From assembly GCA_025210455.1 (NCBI GenBank), contig JAOARQ010000002.1, positions 1 through 64,000 on the forward strand: a DNA stretch of 64,000 bases. The letters run 5' to 3'. This stretch comes from Pelagimonas sp. GTDB lineage: Bacteria > Pseudomonadota > Alphaproteobacteria > Rhodobacterales > Rhodobacteraceae. The notes beneath the pieces are model-generated. The model had not been told where the DNA came from. It was given only the letters and a program-made list of their open reading frames with translations, and ran no database searches. Shown piece after piece: positions 40,364 to 50,980 of the stretch; position 1 is the first letter of the stretch, and each line of letters opens with the position of its first letter. The position numbers and the translations under genes were made by a program.

Positions 40364-42573
40364 AAAAAACTCTGCGGGTCGATATCGACCGCCAGCCGCA
40401 GATCACCCTTGAGCTTGACCTGAGCAATCCAGCGCCGCAGCGCAGGTTGCAGGGCCACGGATTTTTCCGCCTTAACCAGCAGGCGCACCCGGTGACGCCC
40501 CCGCACCCGTGCGATTGGGGCAGGCGCCGGGCCCAGCACCTGCGCGCCCACCTGTCGCAAGGGGCCATCGTTGCGGGCCAGAAAATTGCCCAGTTCAAAC
40601 ACCTTTTGCAGGTCTTCCCCCGACAGGATGATCCCGGCCAGCCGCCCAAAGGGGGGCATGCTGGCGATGCGACGCTCGTCCGCTTCGGCGGTCCAGAAGG
40701 CTTCTTCATCGCCCGCCAGAATACCCCGGATCACCGGATGCTCTGGCTGATAGGTCTGTAACAGCGCGATGCCCGGCTTTTCCGCCCGCCCGGCACGCCC
40801 GGCCACCTGCCGCATCAGTTGAAAGGTGCGCTCGGCGGCACGCAGATCCGACCCCTGCAAACCAAGATCCGCATCAATCACACCAACCAATGTCAGCTTG
40901 GGGAAATTATGCCCCTTGGCCACCAGCTGCGTGCCAATGATGATATCCGCCGCCCCTTCGGCGATTTTCAGGATCTGCTCTTTGAGGTCACGCGCGGTGC
41001 CAAACAGATCTGAAGACAAGACCGCCACCCGCGCCTGAGGAAACAGGGCTGTGACCTCTTCAGCCAGCCGTTCTACGCCGGGGCCGACGGCGGCCAGCCG
41101 ATCCTCTGCCCCGCAACTGGGACAGACGGTGGGCACCGGTTTGCTTTCACCACATTGATGGCAGACCAGCTGTTTCAAAAACCGATGTTCAACCATGCGC
41201 GCGTCACAGTGATCGCAGGCGATCTGTTGCCCGCAGGCGCGGCACAGCGTCACCGGCGCATAGCCCCGCCGATTGAGGAACAGCAGCGATTGTTCCTCCT
41301 TGGCCATTCGATCCGTGATCGCCGCCTGCAACACAGTCGACACCCAGCGATCCGATTTCAGCTTTTCCGGGCGCATGTCGATGGCACGCATTTCCGGCAG
41401 CACCGCCGGCCCATAACGCGAGGTCAGATCGACGCGTTTGTATTTGCCGCTTTCCGCGTTGCTCCAGGTTTCCAGTGACGGCGTGGCCGAGGCCAGCACC
41501 ACCTGCGCCCCTAGGATCGACGCGCGCAGCACGGCCATATCGCGCGCATTGTACAACACCCCGTCTTCCTGTTTGTACGAGGTATCATGTTCCTCATCGA
41601 CAACGATCAACCCGAGGTTCTGAAAGGGCAAAAACAGCGCCGAGCGCGCGCCCACAACCACCTGCGCCTGCCCGCTGCCAATCATCCGCCAGACCCGGCG
41701 GCGTTCTGTCATGGTCACACCGGAATGCCATTCCGCAGGTTTCGCGCCAAAGCGCGCCTCAAGACGGGTAAGAAACTCTGCTGAAAGCGCGATTTCAGGC
41801 AGGAGCACCAGCGCCTGCCGCCCTTGGCGCAAGGCCTCGGCCACCGCTTCCAGATAGACCTCAGTCTTGCCCGATCCGGTGACACCGCGCAGCAAAACCG
41901 TTTCATAGCGCCCTGCCCTTTGCCCAGCGCGCAGCGCCTCGGCCCCGGCGTGCTGATCGGCGGTCAGCTCTTTGCCGCCATAGTCGGGATCCAGCCGTGG
42001 AAAGGCGGAATCACGTGGGCTTTGTTCTTCCAGGATCGCGCCCGAGGTGACCAACCCCTTGACCACAGATGCTGTCACCCCTGCCGCTTCGGCCAGTTCA
42101 TTTAATGTCAGCCCCAGCCCGCCCAGGTCTTCGGCAGCAGCAATCACCCGGCGGCGCGCATCTGTCATCCGATCCGGCAGACCTGCGCCCCGGCGGTAAA
42201 CCTTGCGCATAGACGGTGGATCAGACAGGCCCGGCGCGCGCGTGGCCAGCCGCAGCATCGCGCTAAGCGGCGTCATGGTGTAGCTGCCTGTTTTCTCAAG
42301 AAAAACCTGCATCTCTTCACGCATGGGCGCAACATCCAGCACCCGGATCACCGAACGGATCTTTGCAACATCATAGCCGCCCTGCCCCGGCCCCCAGACC
42401 ACCCCCAGCACCTTGCGCGGGCCCAAAGGCACCTCAACATAGGCCCCTTTCCAGCAGCCACCTGCGGGGGCTTTGTAATCCAGCACACGATCCAGCGGCT
42501 GCGCCGTCAGCACCCCCACAAGGGCGCCCTCTTCAAAATGGCTTTGATCTGTTTGAGGGGTTTTTCTGTCCAT
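40360..42573 (-). CDS. priA: Primosomal protein N' (replication restart helicase PriA)
   Basis: PriA reloads the replisome at stalled forks. The 737-residue protein has an N-terminal DNA-binding domain, Walker A GVTGSGKTEVY, DEEHD and the zinc-binding cysteine array (CRACGQQIACDHC, CHQCGE, CPSCGA), then the helicase C domain with QVAGRAGRAEKPG. Length and domain order are typical. It diverges from the transaldolase gene. Confidence 0.96.
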   Translation of the reverse strand: MDRKTPQTDQSHFEEGALVGVLTAQPLDRVLDYKAPAGGCWKGAYVEVPLGPRKVLGVVWGPGQGGYDVAKIRSVIRVLDVAPMREEMQVFLEKTGSYTMTPLSAMLRLATRAPGLSDPPSMRKVYRRGAGLPDRMTDARRRVIAAAEDLGGLGLTLNELAEAAGVTASVVKGLVTSGAILEEQSPRDSAFPRLDPDYGGKELTADQHAGAEALRAGQRAGRYETVLLRGVTGSGKTEVYLEAVAEALRQGRQALVLLPEIALSAEFLTRLEARFGAKPAEWHSGVTMTERRRVWRMIGSGQAQVVVGARSALFLPFQNLGLIVVDEEHDTSYKQEDGVLYNARDMAVLRASILGAQVVLASATPSLETWSNAESGKYKRVDLTSRYGPAVLPEMRAIDMRPEKLKSDRWVSTVLQAAITDRMAKEEQSLLFLNRRGYAPVTLCRACGQQIACDHCDARMVEHRFLKQLVCHQCGESKPVPTVCPSCGAEDRLAAVGPGVERLAEEVTALFPQARVAVLSSDLFGTARDLKEQILKIAEGAADIIIGTQLVAKGHNFPKLTLVGVIDADLGLQGSDLRAAERTFQLMRQVAGRAGRAEKPGIALLQTYQPEHPVIRGILAGDEEAFWTAEADERRIASMPPFGRLAGIILSGEDLQKVFELGNFLARNDGPLRQVGAQVLGPAPAPIARVRGRHRVRLLVKAEKSVALQPALRRWIAQVKLKGDLRLAVDIDPQSFF

Positions 42574-42627
42574 GCAAAAGAGGTAAAGCGCTAACAGTCG
42601 AAGGCCAAGCCATCAAAGGAGCTGCCC

Positions 42628-43281
42628 ATGAAATTCTTTGTCGATACCGCTGAAATTGACGCCATCGCCGAGCTGAACGCGCTGGGCATGGTGGACGGTG
42701 TCACCACCAACCCATCTTTGATCGCGAAATCCGGTCGTGACATCATGGAAGTCACCAAAGAGATCTGCGACATGGTTTCAGGCCCAGTGTCAGCTGAAGT
42801 GGTTGCACTGGACGCGGACACCATGATCGCCGAAGGCCGTAAGCTGGCCGAGATCGCGGAAAACATCGCCGTGAAAGTGCCGCTGACCTGGGACGGGCTG
42901 AAAGCCTGTAAAGTGCTGTCAGACGAAGGTAAAATGGTCAATGTGACCCTGTGCTTCTCAGCCAATCAGGCGCTGCTGGCGGCCAAAGCAGGCGCGACGT
43001 TTATCTCGCCTTTCATCGGGCGTCTGGATGACATCAACATTGATGGTCTGGATCTGATTTCCGACATTCGCGATATCTATGACAACTATGGCTTTGAGAC
43101 CGAGATTCTGGCGGCCTCGATCCGCACCGTGAACCATATGTCGGAATGCGCCAAGATCGGTGCCGATGTGGCCACGGCCCCGCCTGCCGTGATCAAGAAC
43201 ATGGCGAACCATGTTCTGACCGACAAAGGTCTGGCGGGTTTTGTCAAAGACATCGAAAAAGCAGGCATCAAGATCCTGTAA
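42628..43281 (+). CDS. fsa: Transaldolase / fructose-6-phosphate aldolase
   Basis: This 217-residue small-type transaldolase has the Schiff-base lysine K83 in [11 protein letters not shown], the start [10 protein letters not shown] and [11 protein letters not shown]. The short family includes both fructose-6-phosphate aldolases and true transaldolases, so the exact reaction is open; a pentose phosphate role is likely. AAGGAG precedes the ATG. Confidence 0.93.
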   Translation: MKFFVDTAEIDAIAELNALGMVDGVTTNPSLIAKSGRDIMEVTKEICDMVSGPVSAEVVALDADTMIAEGRKLAEIAENIAVKVPLTWDGLKACKVLSDEGKMVNVTLCFSANQALLAAKAGATFISPFIGRLDDINIDGLDLISDIRDIYDNYGFETEILAASIRTVNHMSECAKIGADVATAPPAVIKNMANHVLTDKGLAGFVKDIEKAGIKIL

Positions 43282-43353
43282 CCCTGCACCAAAGTGCGAG
43301 GGGTCAGCCCCTCGCGCGCCACAGCGTTTTTTTCTGGTAATGAGAAAACCAGA

Positions 43354-44202
43354 TTACTTTTCGATATTGGGTTCGCCCTGCAGGCCAAGGATTTTCCTGA
43401 AGCCTGTCCAATAGCCCGGCAGGCGCGGTGCCTCTTGCATGCCCGCGATGGCTTCTCCCGCCCAAGGCACCATTTCCCGCGCCGCAAAATCCCGTCCCCA
43501 GGCCAGATAGGCCTGCGCATCCTCTGGGCGCAATCGGCAGGCAGAGCCAACCAGCCCCACCAATGTTTCCGGCGGCGAATACCATTCGTCCTGAATACCG
43601 GTGACTTTCTTTTTCAAAAACGGCCCGACAATCCGCATCAGGCGTTTGTCTGAAAACGTCAGCAGCATTTTTCCCATCTCATCACGCGAATAATGCACCA
43701 ACGGCGGGAAGGTGTCGAAAAAGATCGCCTTGCCGTCCAGATAGGCGAAATTGCGGATCGAGGGGTGAAAACCGATGCGCGAGGGGTATGTTTCAGCCCA
43801 GAGCCAGAACCGCGCGATCTGCTGGCCTGCGGCCTCCATCATCTCAAGGGTGTTTTCCAGCGGCTGCGCAATCATCTGCGGCCGCATCATGCTGTCATTG
43901 GGCAGTGCTTCCTGCACAATCACCGGCACCCGCTGCCCATCAAGATCAATCAGGTGAAATTCGGTTTCCGGCAGGCCAACGCCCGAGGCATGCATGGCCG
44001 CCACATAGTCATCGTGATAGGTCTTGAGCCGATCCAGTTCAGCGGAATTGCGCAGCCCGCGATAGACCTTGATCACCTTGTCAGAGAAATCCCCCTGCTT
44101 TGGGCGAAAGGGCGCGCAGAAATAGCCCATGCGCGAAATCGGCTGGCCGCGTTCGCTGGCATCTGCCCGGATCAATTGTGCCAGATCATCAAGGTTTGTC
44201 AT
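43354..44202 (-). CDS. Conserved hypothetical protein, possibly kinase-like (DUF6206-like)
   Basis: This 282-residue cytoplasmic protein is not firmly recognised. A central segment, GFHPSIRNFAYLDGKAIFFD, resembles the catalytic and metal-binding loops of aminoglycoside/protein-kinase-like folds (H-x3-R-N-F, then F-x-D). AAAGGAGCG precedes the ATG. It stands alone between two plus-strand genes. A phosphotransferase role would be inference only. Confidence 0.6.
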   Translation of the reverse strand: MTNLDDLAQLIRADASERGQPISRMGYFCAPFRPKQGDFSDKVIKVYRGLRNSAELDRLKTYHDDYVAAMHASGVGLPETEFHLIDLDGQRVPVIVQEALPNDSMMRPQMIAQPLENTLEMMEAAGQQIARFWLWAETYPSRIGFHPSIRNFAYLDGKAIFFDTFPPLVHYSRDEMGKMLLTFSDKRLMRIVGPFLKKKVTGIQDEWYSPPETLVGLVGSACRLRPEDAQAYLAWGRDFAAREMVPWAGEAIAGMQEAPRLPGYWTGFRKILGLQGEPNIEK

Positions 44203-44289
44203 CAGATCGCTCCTTTGATGTCTCCATACGGTGCGTGCCGCAAAAGCGAAACAGCAAATTTGAACGGAAATCTAAAGGGTTTGTTCAGC

Positions 44290-44304
44290 TTAACCTGCCT
44301 TTAA
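44290..44304. promoter_or_regulatory. CtrA-type box
   Basis: TTAA-CCTGCCT-TTAA (44290-44304) followed by C matches the TTAA-N7-TTAAC motif bound by the alphaproteobacterial cell-cycle/motility regulator CtrA. It is 47 bp before the 44352 start. The motif is short, so the call rests on position. Confidence 0.45.
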
Positions 44305-44351
44305 CGCACATTAAGGCAGGGTTTTATCACGCTGATCTCGCAGGAGACCCG

Positions 44352-45014
44352 ATGAAACGCCTTTTTCTGATCGCTCTGCTGGTGCTTTTGGGCACGCAGG
44401 TTCAAGCCTCGGCCTGGCCACGAGAGAAGGGCACAGGATTCCTTAGTGTGGCAACCCGGCCCAAATGGCCACAGGATATCAGCACCTGGACCAGCAAAAA
44501 CCCGACAGACCAATATACAACGCTTTACGTGGACTATGGCCTGAGCGACCGCTTTTCGGTAGGGCTCGATCTGGGGCGGTCCGTGTCGGGGGCCGCAAAA
44601 ATCATTGGCTATGTCAATATGCCGGTGATCCGCCCCGAAAACGGTCTGGCGATGTCGGTTCAGATGGGGTTTGGCACGATTTCCAAGGAAAAGGTTATGC
44701 GACCGGGTGTTTCAGTAGGAATGCCCACGCGCAACGGCTGGATCTCGTTGGATTCAGTGGCAGAGATCAATCTGGATACGCGGTCGTCAGATCTGAAACT
44801 GGATGCCACCTGGGGTATCAATATGAAAGACAACAGAAAACTGATCTTGCAGATCCAAAGCGGGATCCAGTCTGGCGACCCGCATTTCATGCGCTTTGCG
44901 CCCTCAATGGTGTCCCCCCTGACGGATAAGTTGGACCTGGAGTTCGGCGGTGCCTATGGCTTGGTTGGCGACAACTCGATGGGCGTGAAACTGGGGCTTT
45001 GGGCCAAGTTTTAG
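44352..45014 (+). CDS. Exported beta-rich protein, probable outer-membrane type
   Basis: This 220-residue exported protein begins MKRLFLIALLVLLGTQVQASA (signal peptide) and continues as alternating strands (TTLYVDYGLSDRFSVGLDLG, AMSVQMGFGTIS, RKLILQIQSG). It ends with Phe (GVKLGLWAKF), as many outer-membrane beta-barrels do. CAGGAGA precedes the ATG; the longer open frame upstream lacks support. Function unknown. Confidence 0.75.
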   Translation: MKRLFLIALLVLLGTQVQASAWPREKGTGFLSVATRPKWPQDISTWTSKNPTDQYTTLYVDYGLSDRFSVGLDLGRSVSGAAKIIGYVNMPVIRPENGLAMSVQMGFGTISKEKVMRPGVSVGMPTRNGWISLDSVAEINLDTRSSDLKLDATWGINMKDNRKLILQIQSGIQSGDPHFMRFAPSMVSPLTDKLDLEFGGAYGLVGDNSMGVKLGLWAKF

Positions 45015-45105
45015 GGCATGCCGGGAAAACCCGGCACACCGCGATGACAGCCCGTAAGGGATGGAAAAGCGGGCTCTCATCCGCTCTTACGGACCTCTTC
45101 GAGCC

Positions 45106-46749
45106 TTAGCCCAGATCGCCAGCCAGACCTTTTTCAATCAGCGCAATGGTTTCCTGCACGCCGTAAAGCGCAGCAAAACTGCCAAAGCGCGGCCCCTGAG
45201 ATGCCCCCAGCAGCACTTCGTACAGCGCTTTGAACCAATCGCGCAGGTTTTCAAACCCATGCACTTTCCCTGCTGCAAAAACGATCGACTGCAGGAACTC
45301 GCCTGACGCGAAATCCACCTCTGGCAGCGCATCTTCCGAACCAACAATCTCGTTCTTCTTGGCAATCAGCGCCAACGCTGTCTCACCGTCACCAAAGGCC
45401 GCTGCCAGATCCTGCATTGCTGCACGTTCCTGATCGCTCGGGGCGCGGAACACCTTCTGCGGCTCTACGAAATCTTCGTAGTATTTCACCGCATAGCCCG
45501 CAGCCGCATCCAGATCCGGATGGGTTTCGGGGTTGGCTTCGGGCGCGTAGCGCTGGATAAAGCCCCAAAGCGTCGCCTTGTCATGCGCAGAGGCCACAGA
45601 GGCCAGGTTCAGCAGCATCGAGAACGGCACCACCATATTCGACACAGGCGGCTGACCACGGTGGATATGCCACACAGGGTTGTTCACACGCTGCTTGGCA
45701 TCCTGCGTTTCAAAGGCCCGCAGCTGCTGGTGATATTCATCCATCGCTTTTGGAATCACATCGAAATACAGGCGCTTTGCAGTCTTGGGTTTTTGATACA
45801 TGAAATACGACAGCGACTCGGTCGAAGCGTACTTCAGCCAGTCATCAATCGCGATGCCATTGCCGGAGGATTTCGAAATCTTCTGGCCCTGATCATCCAG
45901 GAACAGCTCATAGGTGAAATGCTCGGGCGCGCGCTGGCCCAAAGCCCGACAGATGCCATCATAGATCGGCGTGTTGGTTGAGTGGTCCTTGCCGTACATC
46001 TCGAAATCGACGCCAAGCGCAGCCCAACGGGCACCGAAATCCGGCTTCCATTGCAGCTTTACATTGCCGCCGGTAACCGGCACGGTCCATTCTTTGCCGT
46101 CTTCATCGTCAAAAGTCACCGTATAAGTCTCTGCGCAGACCTTTTTCATCGGCACATAGAGAACCCGGCCGGTTTCCGGATGGATCGGCAGGAAAATCGA
46201 ATAGGTCTGGCGACGCTCTTCGCGCAGCGACTTGAGCATGATGGCCATGATGTCATCATATTTATCAACCGCGCGTTTCAGCACCTCGTCAAACTGACCG
46301 GATTTGTAAAACTCGGTCGCGGAATAGAATTCATACTCGAACCCAAAGGTATCCAGGAACCGGCGCAGCATCGCATTGTTATGTTCGCCAAAGCTGTCGT
46401 GGGTGCCAAAGGGATCAGGCACCGAGGTCAGCGGCTTTTGCAGATGTTCCTGCAACATCTCTTGATTGGGCAGGTTGCCCGGCACTTTGCGCATGCCATC
46501 GAGATCGTCCGAGAAACAGATCAAACGGGTGGGAATGTCTGAGATCAGCTCAAAGGCGCGGCGAATCATTGTCGTGCGCGCGACCTCGCCAAAGGTGCCG
46601 ATATGCGGCAGACCCGAGGGGCCATAGCCGGTTTCAAACAGCACATAGCCCTTTTCAGGCGGTTTCTTTTCGTACCGTTTGAGAATCCTGCGCGCTTCTT
46701 CAAAGGGCCAGGCCTTTGTGCTCATTGCGGCTTCGCGCAGGTCAGACAT
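45106..46749 (-). CDS. lysK: Lysyl-tRNA synthetase, class I
   Basis: This 547-residue class I aminoacyl-tRNA synthetase has the HIGH-type motif PHIGT (48-52) and the KMSKS-type motif KISKS. Class I LysRS is standard in many alphaproteobacteria, which otherwise lack the class II enzyme. An AGGAGA site precedes the start at 46749; a second Met at residue 9 is possible. Confidence 0.95.
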   Translation of the reverse strand: MSDLREAAMSTKAWPFEEARRILKRYEKKPPEKGYVLFETGYGPSGLPHIGTFGEVARTTMIRRAFELISDIPTRLICFSDDLDGMRKVPGNLPNQEMLQEHLQKPLTSVPDPFGTHDSFGEHNNAMLRRFLDTFGFEYEFYSATEFYKSGQFDEVLKRAVDKYDDIMAIMLKSLREERRQTYSIFLPIHPETGRVLYVPMKKVCAETYTVTFDDEDGKEWTVPVTGGNVKLQWKPDFGARWAALGVDFEMYGKDHSTNTPIYDGICRALGQRAPEHFTYELFLDDQGQKISKSSGNGIAIDDWLKYASTESLSYFMYQKPKTAKRLYFDVIPKAMDEYHQQLRAFETQDAKQRVNNPVWHIHRGQPPVSNMVVPFSMLLNLASVASAHDKATLWGFIQRYAPEANPETHPDLDAAAGYAVKYYEDFVEPQKVFRAPSDQERAAMQDLAAAFGDGETALALIAKKNEIVGSEDALPEVDFASGEFLQSIVFAAGKVHGFENLRDWFKALYEVLLGASQGPRFGSFAALYGVQETIALIEKGLAGDLG

Positions 46750-46865
46750 GTTTTCTCTCCTGATTTGATCTATTGCCTGTATGCAATAACCGGAGCTTCC
46801 TATTGCGACAAAGCTCTTGCGTCAATAAATTACGCTGCAACGCCGCATATTCTGAAAGGTAGCGC

Positions 46866-47288
46866 ATGTCCGATATGTCCCAGCCCCTCAGCCCGCAAGA
46901 CAGCCTTGTGGCCCTGATGATCGCCGTCTCTGCGTCAGACGCAAATGTGCAGACCGCCGAACTGGTCAAGATCGACGTGGCTGTGAACAACCTGCCCGTG
47001 TTTGGCGATTATGATCCTGACCGCGTGCGGGTGATGTCATCGCTGGTGCTGGAACTCTTCGAACAGGAAGACGGGCTGGATGCGCTGTTTGGCCTGATCC
47101 GTGAGGCCCTGCCCGAACGGCTGTTCGAAACCGCCTATGCGCTGGCCTGTGATGTGGCCGCCGCGGATGGCACCCTGCAAGAGACCGAGCTGCGTCTGCT
47201 GGAAGAAATCCGCTATGAGCTGAACGTTGATCGCCTGCACGCAGCCGCCATCGAACGTGGCGCGCGGGCGCGGCATCTGTCGCTCTAA
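46866..47288 (+). CDS. TerB-family (tellurite resistance TerB-like) protein
   Basis: This 140-residue helical protein matches the TerB pattern: ALMIAVSASDANVQTAELVKI, DVAAADGTLQETELRLLEEI and acidic Asp-rich turns thought to bind metal. It lies alone, not in a ter operon, so a specific tellurite role is doubtful. It is divergent from the lysyl-tRNA synthetase gene. Confidence 0.85.
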   Translation: MSDMSQPLSPQDSLVALMIAVSASDANVQTAELVKIDVAVNNLPVFGDYDPDRVRVMSSLVLELFEQEDGLDALFGLIREALPERLFETAYALACDVAAADGTLQETELRLLEEIRYELNVDRLHAAAIERGARARHLSL

Positions 47289-47438
47289 CCCCTCATAAGC
47301 GGGTTCCCACCCGCGAAAGCGTGAAGATCTGTTAACTTTGCGTGACTTCACCTTTGGCTTGCCCTAAACCACGGGAAAGGGCCGTACTGCCCTGTGCTAT
47401 TCGCAAATCCGTCCAAGTAAAAATTTTGGAAAACTCCA

Positions 47439-48755
47439 ATGACTTCATCCATCCCGCTTGAAACCCGCAGCAAGAATACCCTGTTCCAAAAAGACGACGT
47501 CTTTGTGCTGTTCGGCGAACTCTTTGGTCGGGGCTATGCCACGGGCCTTTTGAACCAGGCAAAAGACGCAGGCATGACCATCATCGGCATCACCGTCGGT
47601 CGCCGGGATGAAAACAACGCCCTGCGCGCCCTCACCGATGAGGAACTGACCGAAGCAGAGGCCAATCTGGGTGGCAAGATCATCAACATCCCGCTTATGG
47701 CCGGCTTTGATCAGGATGCGCCCGACGGCACCGCGACGCCAACCGATATGGTCAATGAAATGACCATCGACACATGGCAGGATCACAAGCTGGACTGGGA
47801 TCATCTGGCCATCTGCCGCGACATGGGCACCAAGCGCTTTACCGATGCGCTGGCGCAGATCATGGCGCAGCTGGACGGGATGATTGCTGATGGCAAAAAC
47901 GTCTTTTTCGCCCACACAATGGCCGGTGGCATCCCCCGCGCCAAGGTCTTCATGGCGATTGCCAACCGCATTTACAAAGGCCGTGGCGCGCGCCACATGC
48001 CGTCTCAGGCGCTGATGGACAGCGATCTGGGCAAGCTGATCTTGCAGAACTTTGACGATGTCACAGCCAACAGCTTTGCCCATCTGATCGAGGCCAGCGC
48101 CACAATCCGCGACCGTATCGAAGCGGCAGGCGGTCAGGTGCGCTATTCGGCCTATGGATATCACGGCACCCGCGTGCTGATTGATGGGGCCTATAGCTGG
48201 CAGACCTACACCAGCTACACGCAGGGTTTTGCCAAGATGAACCTGGAAAACCACGCCAAAGCAGCCTGGGAAAAGGGCATCAAGGCCACCGTCTATAATT
48301 GCCCGGAAATCCGTACCAATTCTTCGGATGTTTTCGCAGGCATCGAACTGTCACTGCTGCCGTTGCTCAGCGCCTTTGAAAAGGAAGGTGGCGGGGATTG
48401 GGCCGATGGGGTGCGGGCACGCTGTCAGGATCTGCTGAAAGACGATGTGACACTGGAAAGCGTGCTGCAAACAGTGTCTGACTATCAGACCAGCGCCACC
48501 ATGCAGAGCTTTTATGACTTTGGCGCATGGCCCATGCAGAACTCGGCCGAGCAGGTTGATATGACCGTTGGCACCTCGCAGGATATCGTCGCGCTGCATA
48601 AAGATCGCAAAGCGCTGATCAGTGACGAACTCAGCACCTATGTGGTCTCCGCCACCGGTGCGCTGATGTTTGGGGAATCCAGCGATCCAACGGGCCCTGT
48701 GCTCTGGCTGGATCACGATCTGGTTGCCCAGCATCTGATCGAAGCCAACGCCTGA
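47439..48755 (+). CDS. Rossmann-type conserved protein, possible FabMG-like enoyl-ACP reductase
   Basis: This 438-residue cytosolic protein begins with a glycine-rich nucleotide-binding-like segment (DDVFVLFGELFGRGYATGLL), then has VFFAHTMAGGIPRAKVFM and a Tyr-rich stretch (YSAYGYHGTRVLIDGAY). I associate this pattern with proteins annotated as FabMG-type enoyl-ACP reductases, which are unlike FabI, but I could not verify it. It is followed by a terminator shared with uvrC. If right, it would be an alternative fatty acid synthesis reductase. Confidence 0.5.
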   Translation: MTSSIPLETRSKNTLFQKDDVFVLFGELFGRGYATGLLNQAKDAGMTIIGITVGRRDENNALRALTDEELTEAEANLGGKIINIPLMAGFDQDAPDGTATPTDMVNEMTIDTWQDHKLDWDHLAICRDMGTKRFTDALAQIMAQLDGMIADGKNVFFAHTMAGGIPRAKVFMAIANRIYKGRGARHMPSQALMDSDLGKLILQNFDDVTANSFAHLIEASATIRDRIEAAGGQVRYSAYGYHGTRVLIDGAYSWQTYTSYTQGFAKMNLENHAKAAWEKGIKATVYNCPEIRTNSSDVFAGIELSLLPLLSAFEKEGGGDWADGVRARCQDLLKDDVTLESVLQTVSDYQTSATMQSFYDFGAWPMQNSAEQVDMTVGTSQDIVALHKDRKALISDELSTYVVSATGALMFGESSDPTGPVLWLDHDLVAQHLIEANA

Positions 48756-48760
48756 AACAC

Positions 48761-48793
48761 AAAGCCCCGGGTCACACATCCGGGGCTTTTTAT
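48761..48793. terminator. Bidirectional terminator between FabMG-like gene and uvrC
   Basis: AAAGCCCCGG (48761-48770) pairs with CCGGGGCTTT (48780-48789), followed by T residues on the plus strand and with A residues on the other side. It serves both convergent genes. Confidence 0.9.
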
Positions 48794-50661
48794 TAGCGCT
48801 GGAAGAAGTTGTAGATCTTCTCGGCCAACCCCTCTGAGATCCCCGCCACTGCCTTGAGATCCGCCAGATTGGCGCGTGTGACCGCCTTGGCAGATCCAAA
48901 ATGCGCCAGCAGCGCCCGCTTGCGCGCGGCCCCCACCCCGGGCACCTCATCCAGAGGATTGGCGACCGCCGCCTTGGCCCGTTTCGCCCGGTGCGTACCA
49001 ATGGCAAACCTGTGTGCCTCATCACGCAGACGCTGAATGAAATAAAGCACCGGATCATTGTGGCGCAGCGCGAAAGGGCGCTGACCTACGCGATAGAATT
49101 CTTCTTTGCCGTGATCGCGATCAACACCTTTGGCCACGCCCACCATGGGAATATCCTGCACGCTGTATTCGCGCATGATCTCTGCCACGGCAGACACCTG
49201 CCCTGCACCACCGTCGATCAGCAGCAGATCCGGCCACAGCCCTTTATCACGATCCGGGTCTTCCTTGAGCAAGCGGGTAAAGCGGCGCGACAGCACCTCT
49301 TTCATCATGCCAAAGTCATCGCCCGGCACCAGATCATCCCCTTTGATGTCATATTTGCGGTACTGGTTTTTGATAAACCCCTCAGGCCCGGCAACGATCA
49401 TCCCGCCCACCGCATTGGTGCCCTGAATATGTGAGTTGTCGTAGACTTCGATCCGCGCTGGCGGGCCATCCAGATCAAAAGCATCGGCGACACCCTGCAA
49501 CAGCTTGGCCTGTGTCGCGGTTTCCGCCATGCGCCGGGCAAGGCTTTCGCGCGCATTGCGCAAAGCCCCATCCACCAGATCCGCCTTTTCGCCGCGCAGG
49601 GGCAAAGCAATCTCTACCTTGCGCCCCAGTTTATCGCTCAGGGCCTCTTGCATCAGGTCATCATTTTCAATGCCATGCGACAGCAGGATCAACCTGGCCG
49701 GATCCTTTTTGTCATAGAACTGGCCAAGAAAGGCCTCCATCACCTCGGCGGGTGAGACATCCAGCCCGACACGCGGATAGAAATCCTTGTTCCCCCAGTT
49801 CTGATTGGCGCGAATAAAGAACACCTGCACACAGGCCTGCCCGCCCTCCATATGCAGGGCGATCACATCGGCTTCGGCAACCCCCTGCGGGTTGATGCCC
49901 TGCGCCGTCTGCACCTGTGTCAGCGCGCGAATCCGGTCACGCAACGCGGCGGCGCGCTCAAACTCCATCGCGTCCGAGGCCTCTTGCATCTGATCGGCCA
50001 GCACCTTTTGGATTTCGGTCGATTTACCCGCCAGAAAGCGCTGACAATCCTGCACGCTTTCAGCGTAATCTTCTGGGCTGATCTTGCCAACACAGGGCCC
50101 TGAACAGCGTTTGATCTGATATTGCAAACAGGGGCGTGACCGGTTCTGAAAAATCGTATCCGGGCAGTTGCGCAGCAAGAACCCCTTTTGCAACTGATCC
50201 AGCACCCGATTCACAGCGCCCGCGCTGGCAAACGGCCCGTAAAACGCCCCCCGCCCTTTCTTTGCACCACGATGTTTCTTGATCATTGGATACTCGTGAT
50301 CCGTCACATGGATACTGGGAAAGCTTTTGTCATCACGCAGCAGTACGTTGTACTTGGGCTTGAGCTGCTTGATCAGGTTCTGCTCTAACAGCAGCGCCTC
50401 GGTCTCTGTCCGGGTGGTCAGAAACATCATCGAGGTGGTTTCGCTGATCATCCGTTCGATACGCCGCGAATGCCCTGAAAGCCGCGCGTAATTCGACACC
50501 CGCGCCCGCAGATTGCGCGCCTTGCCGACATAAAGAACCCGCGATTGTTCATCCAGCATCCGATAGACACCCGGCGATGCATCAAGCGTTCTGAGATAGG
50601 CGTGAATGACCTGATGGCCCTTTAACGCTTGCTCGGATTTGGGCTGGCTGTCTTCTGTCAT
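48793..50661 (-). CDS. uvrC: Excinuclease ABC subunit C (UvrC)
   Basis: UvrC makes both incisions in nucleotide excision repair. The 622-residue protein has the N-terminal GIY-YIG nuclease ([20 protein letters not shown]), a UVR motif region (about 200-240), the RNase H-like core with [14 protein letters not shown] and DGGAGQ, and a C-terminal helix-hairpin-helix ([17 protein letters not shown]). The upstream region holds a CtrA-type box and a DnaA-box-like 9-mer. Confidence 0.96.
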   Translation of the reverse strand: MTEDSQPKSEQALKGHQVIHAYLRTLDASPGVYRMLDEQSRVLYVGKARNLRARVSNYARLSGHSRRIERMISETTSMMFLTTRTETEALLLEQNLIKQLKPKYNVLLRDDKSFPSIHVTDHEYPMIKKHRGAKKGRGAFYGPFASAGAVNRVLDQLQKGFLLRNCPDTIFQNRSRPCLQYQIKRCSGPCVGKISPEDYAESVQDCQRFLAGKSTEIQKVLADQMQEASDAMEFERAAALRDRIRALTQVQTAQGINPQGVAEADVIALHMEGGQACVQVFFIRANQNWGNKDFYPRVGLDVSPAEVMEAFLGQFYDKKDPARLILLSHGIENDDLMQEALSDKLGRKVEIALPLRGEKADLVDGALRNARESLARRMAETATQAKLLQGVADAFDLDGPPARIEVYDNSHIQGTNAVGGMIVAGPEGFIKNQYRKYDIKGDDLVPGDDFGMMKEVLSRRFTRLLKEDPDRDKGLWPDLLLIDGGAGQVSAVAEIMREYSVQDIPMVGVAKGVDRDHGKEEFYRVGQRPFALRHNDPVLYFIQRLRDEAHRFAIGTHRAKRAKAAVANPLDEVPGVGAARKRALLAHFGSAKAVTRANLADLKAVAGISEGLAEKIYNFFQR

Positions 50662-50980
50662 GGGGTCTCGTTTGGCAGGGTTTTATTAACGAACTGTTAA
50701 CCTTCGATTCTACGCCTCTGGCTGCAACGGTCCAGCCCCGGATACAAGAGAAATTAAATCCACGCTTTCTGTGGATAAGTCTGTAGGCAAAATATTGGCA
50801 TCCCGGTTTTTCCCTTGTTTTTAGCCCACTTCGCAGAGCTGCCTATTTTTTAGGCACTTTTATAAGGTTCTGATTTTAAACCATAAAAAAGATTAACCAA
50901 TGCAAGCTTCTGAAAAGGTTAAAAATTTTGTAACGGGTTTTCGACAAAAATATATAGCGTGTACAACTTTGCTGCCCACC
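50662..50980. promoter_or_regulatory. AT-rich uvrC upstream region with CtrA-type box and DnaA-box-like site
   Basis: This 319-bp gene-free stretch is clearly more AT-rich than its surroundings. It contains TTAA-CGAACTG-TTAAC (50686-50701), a perfect CtrA-type box 25 bp before uvrC, and TGTGGATAA (50770-50778), the complement of the DnaA box TTATCCACA. A GCCTA-TTTTTTAGGC-like hairpin with a T run (about 50850-50866) may terminate the upstream minus-strand genes. Confidence 0.5.

Noticed and set aside
46866-47288. Tellurite resistance operon
   Set aside because: Only a lone TerB-like gene is present; no terC, terD or terZ neighbour.
50662-50980. Chromosomal origin of replication
   Set aside because: Only one DnaA-type box is present and no dnaA, hemE, parAB or similar oriC neighbour is nearby; it is better explained as the uvrC promoter region.
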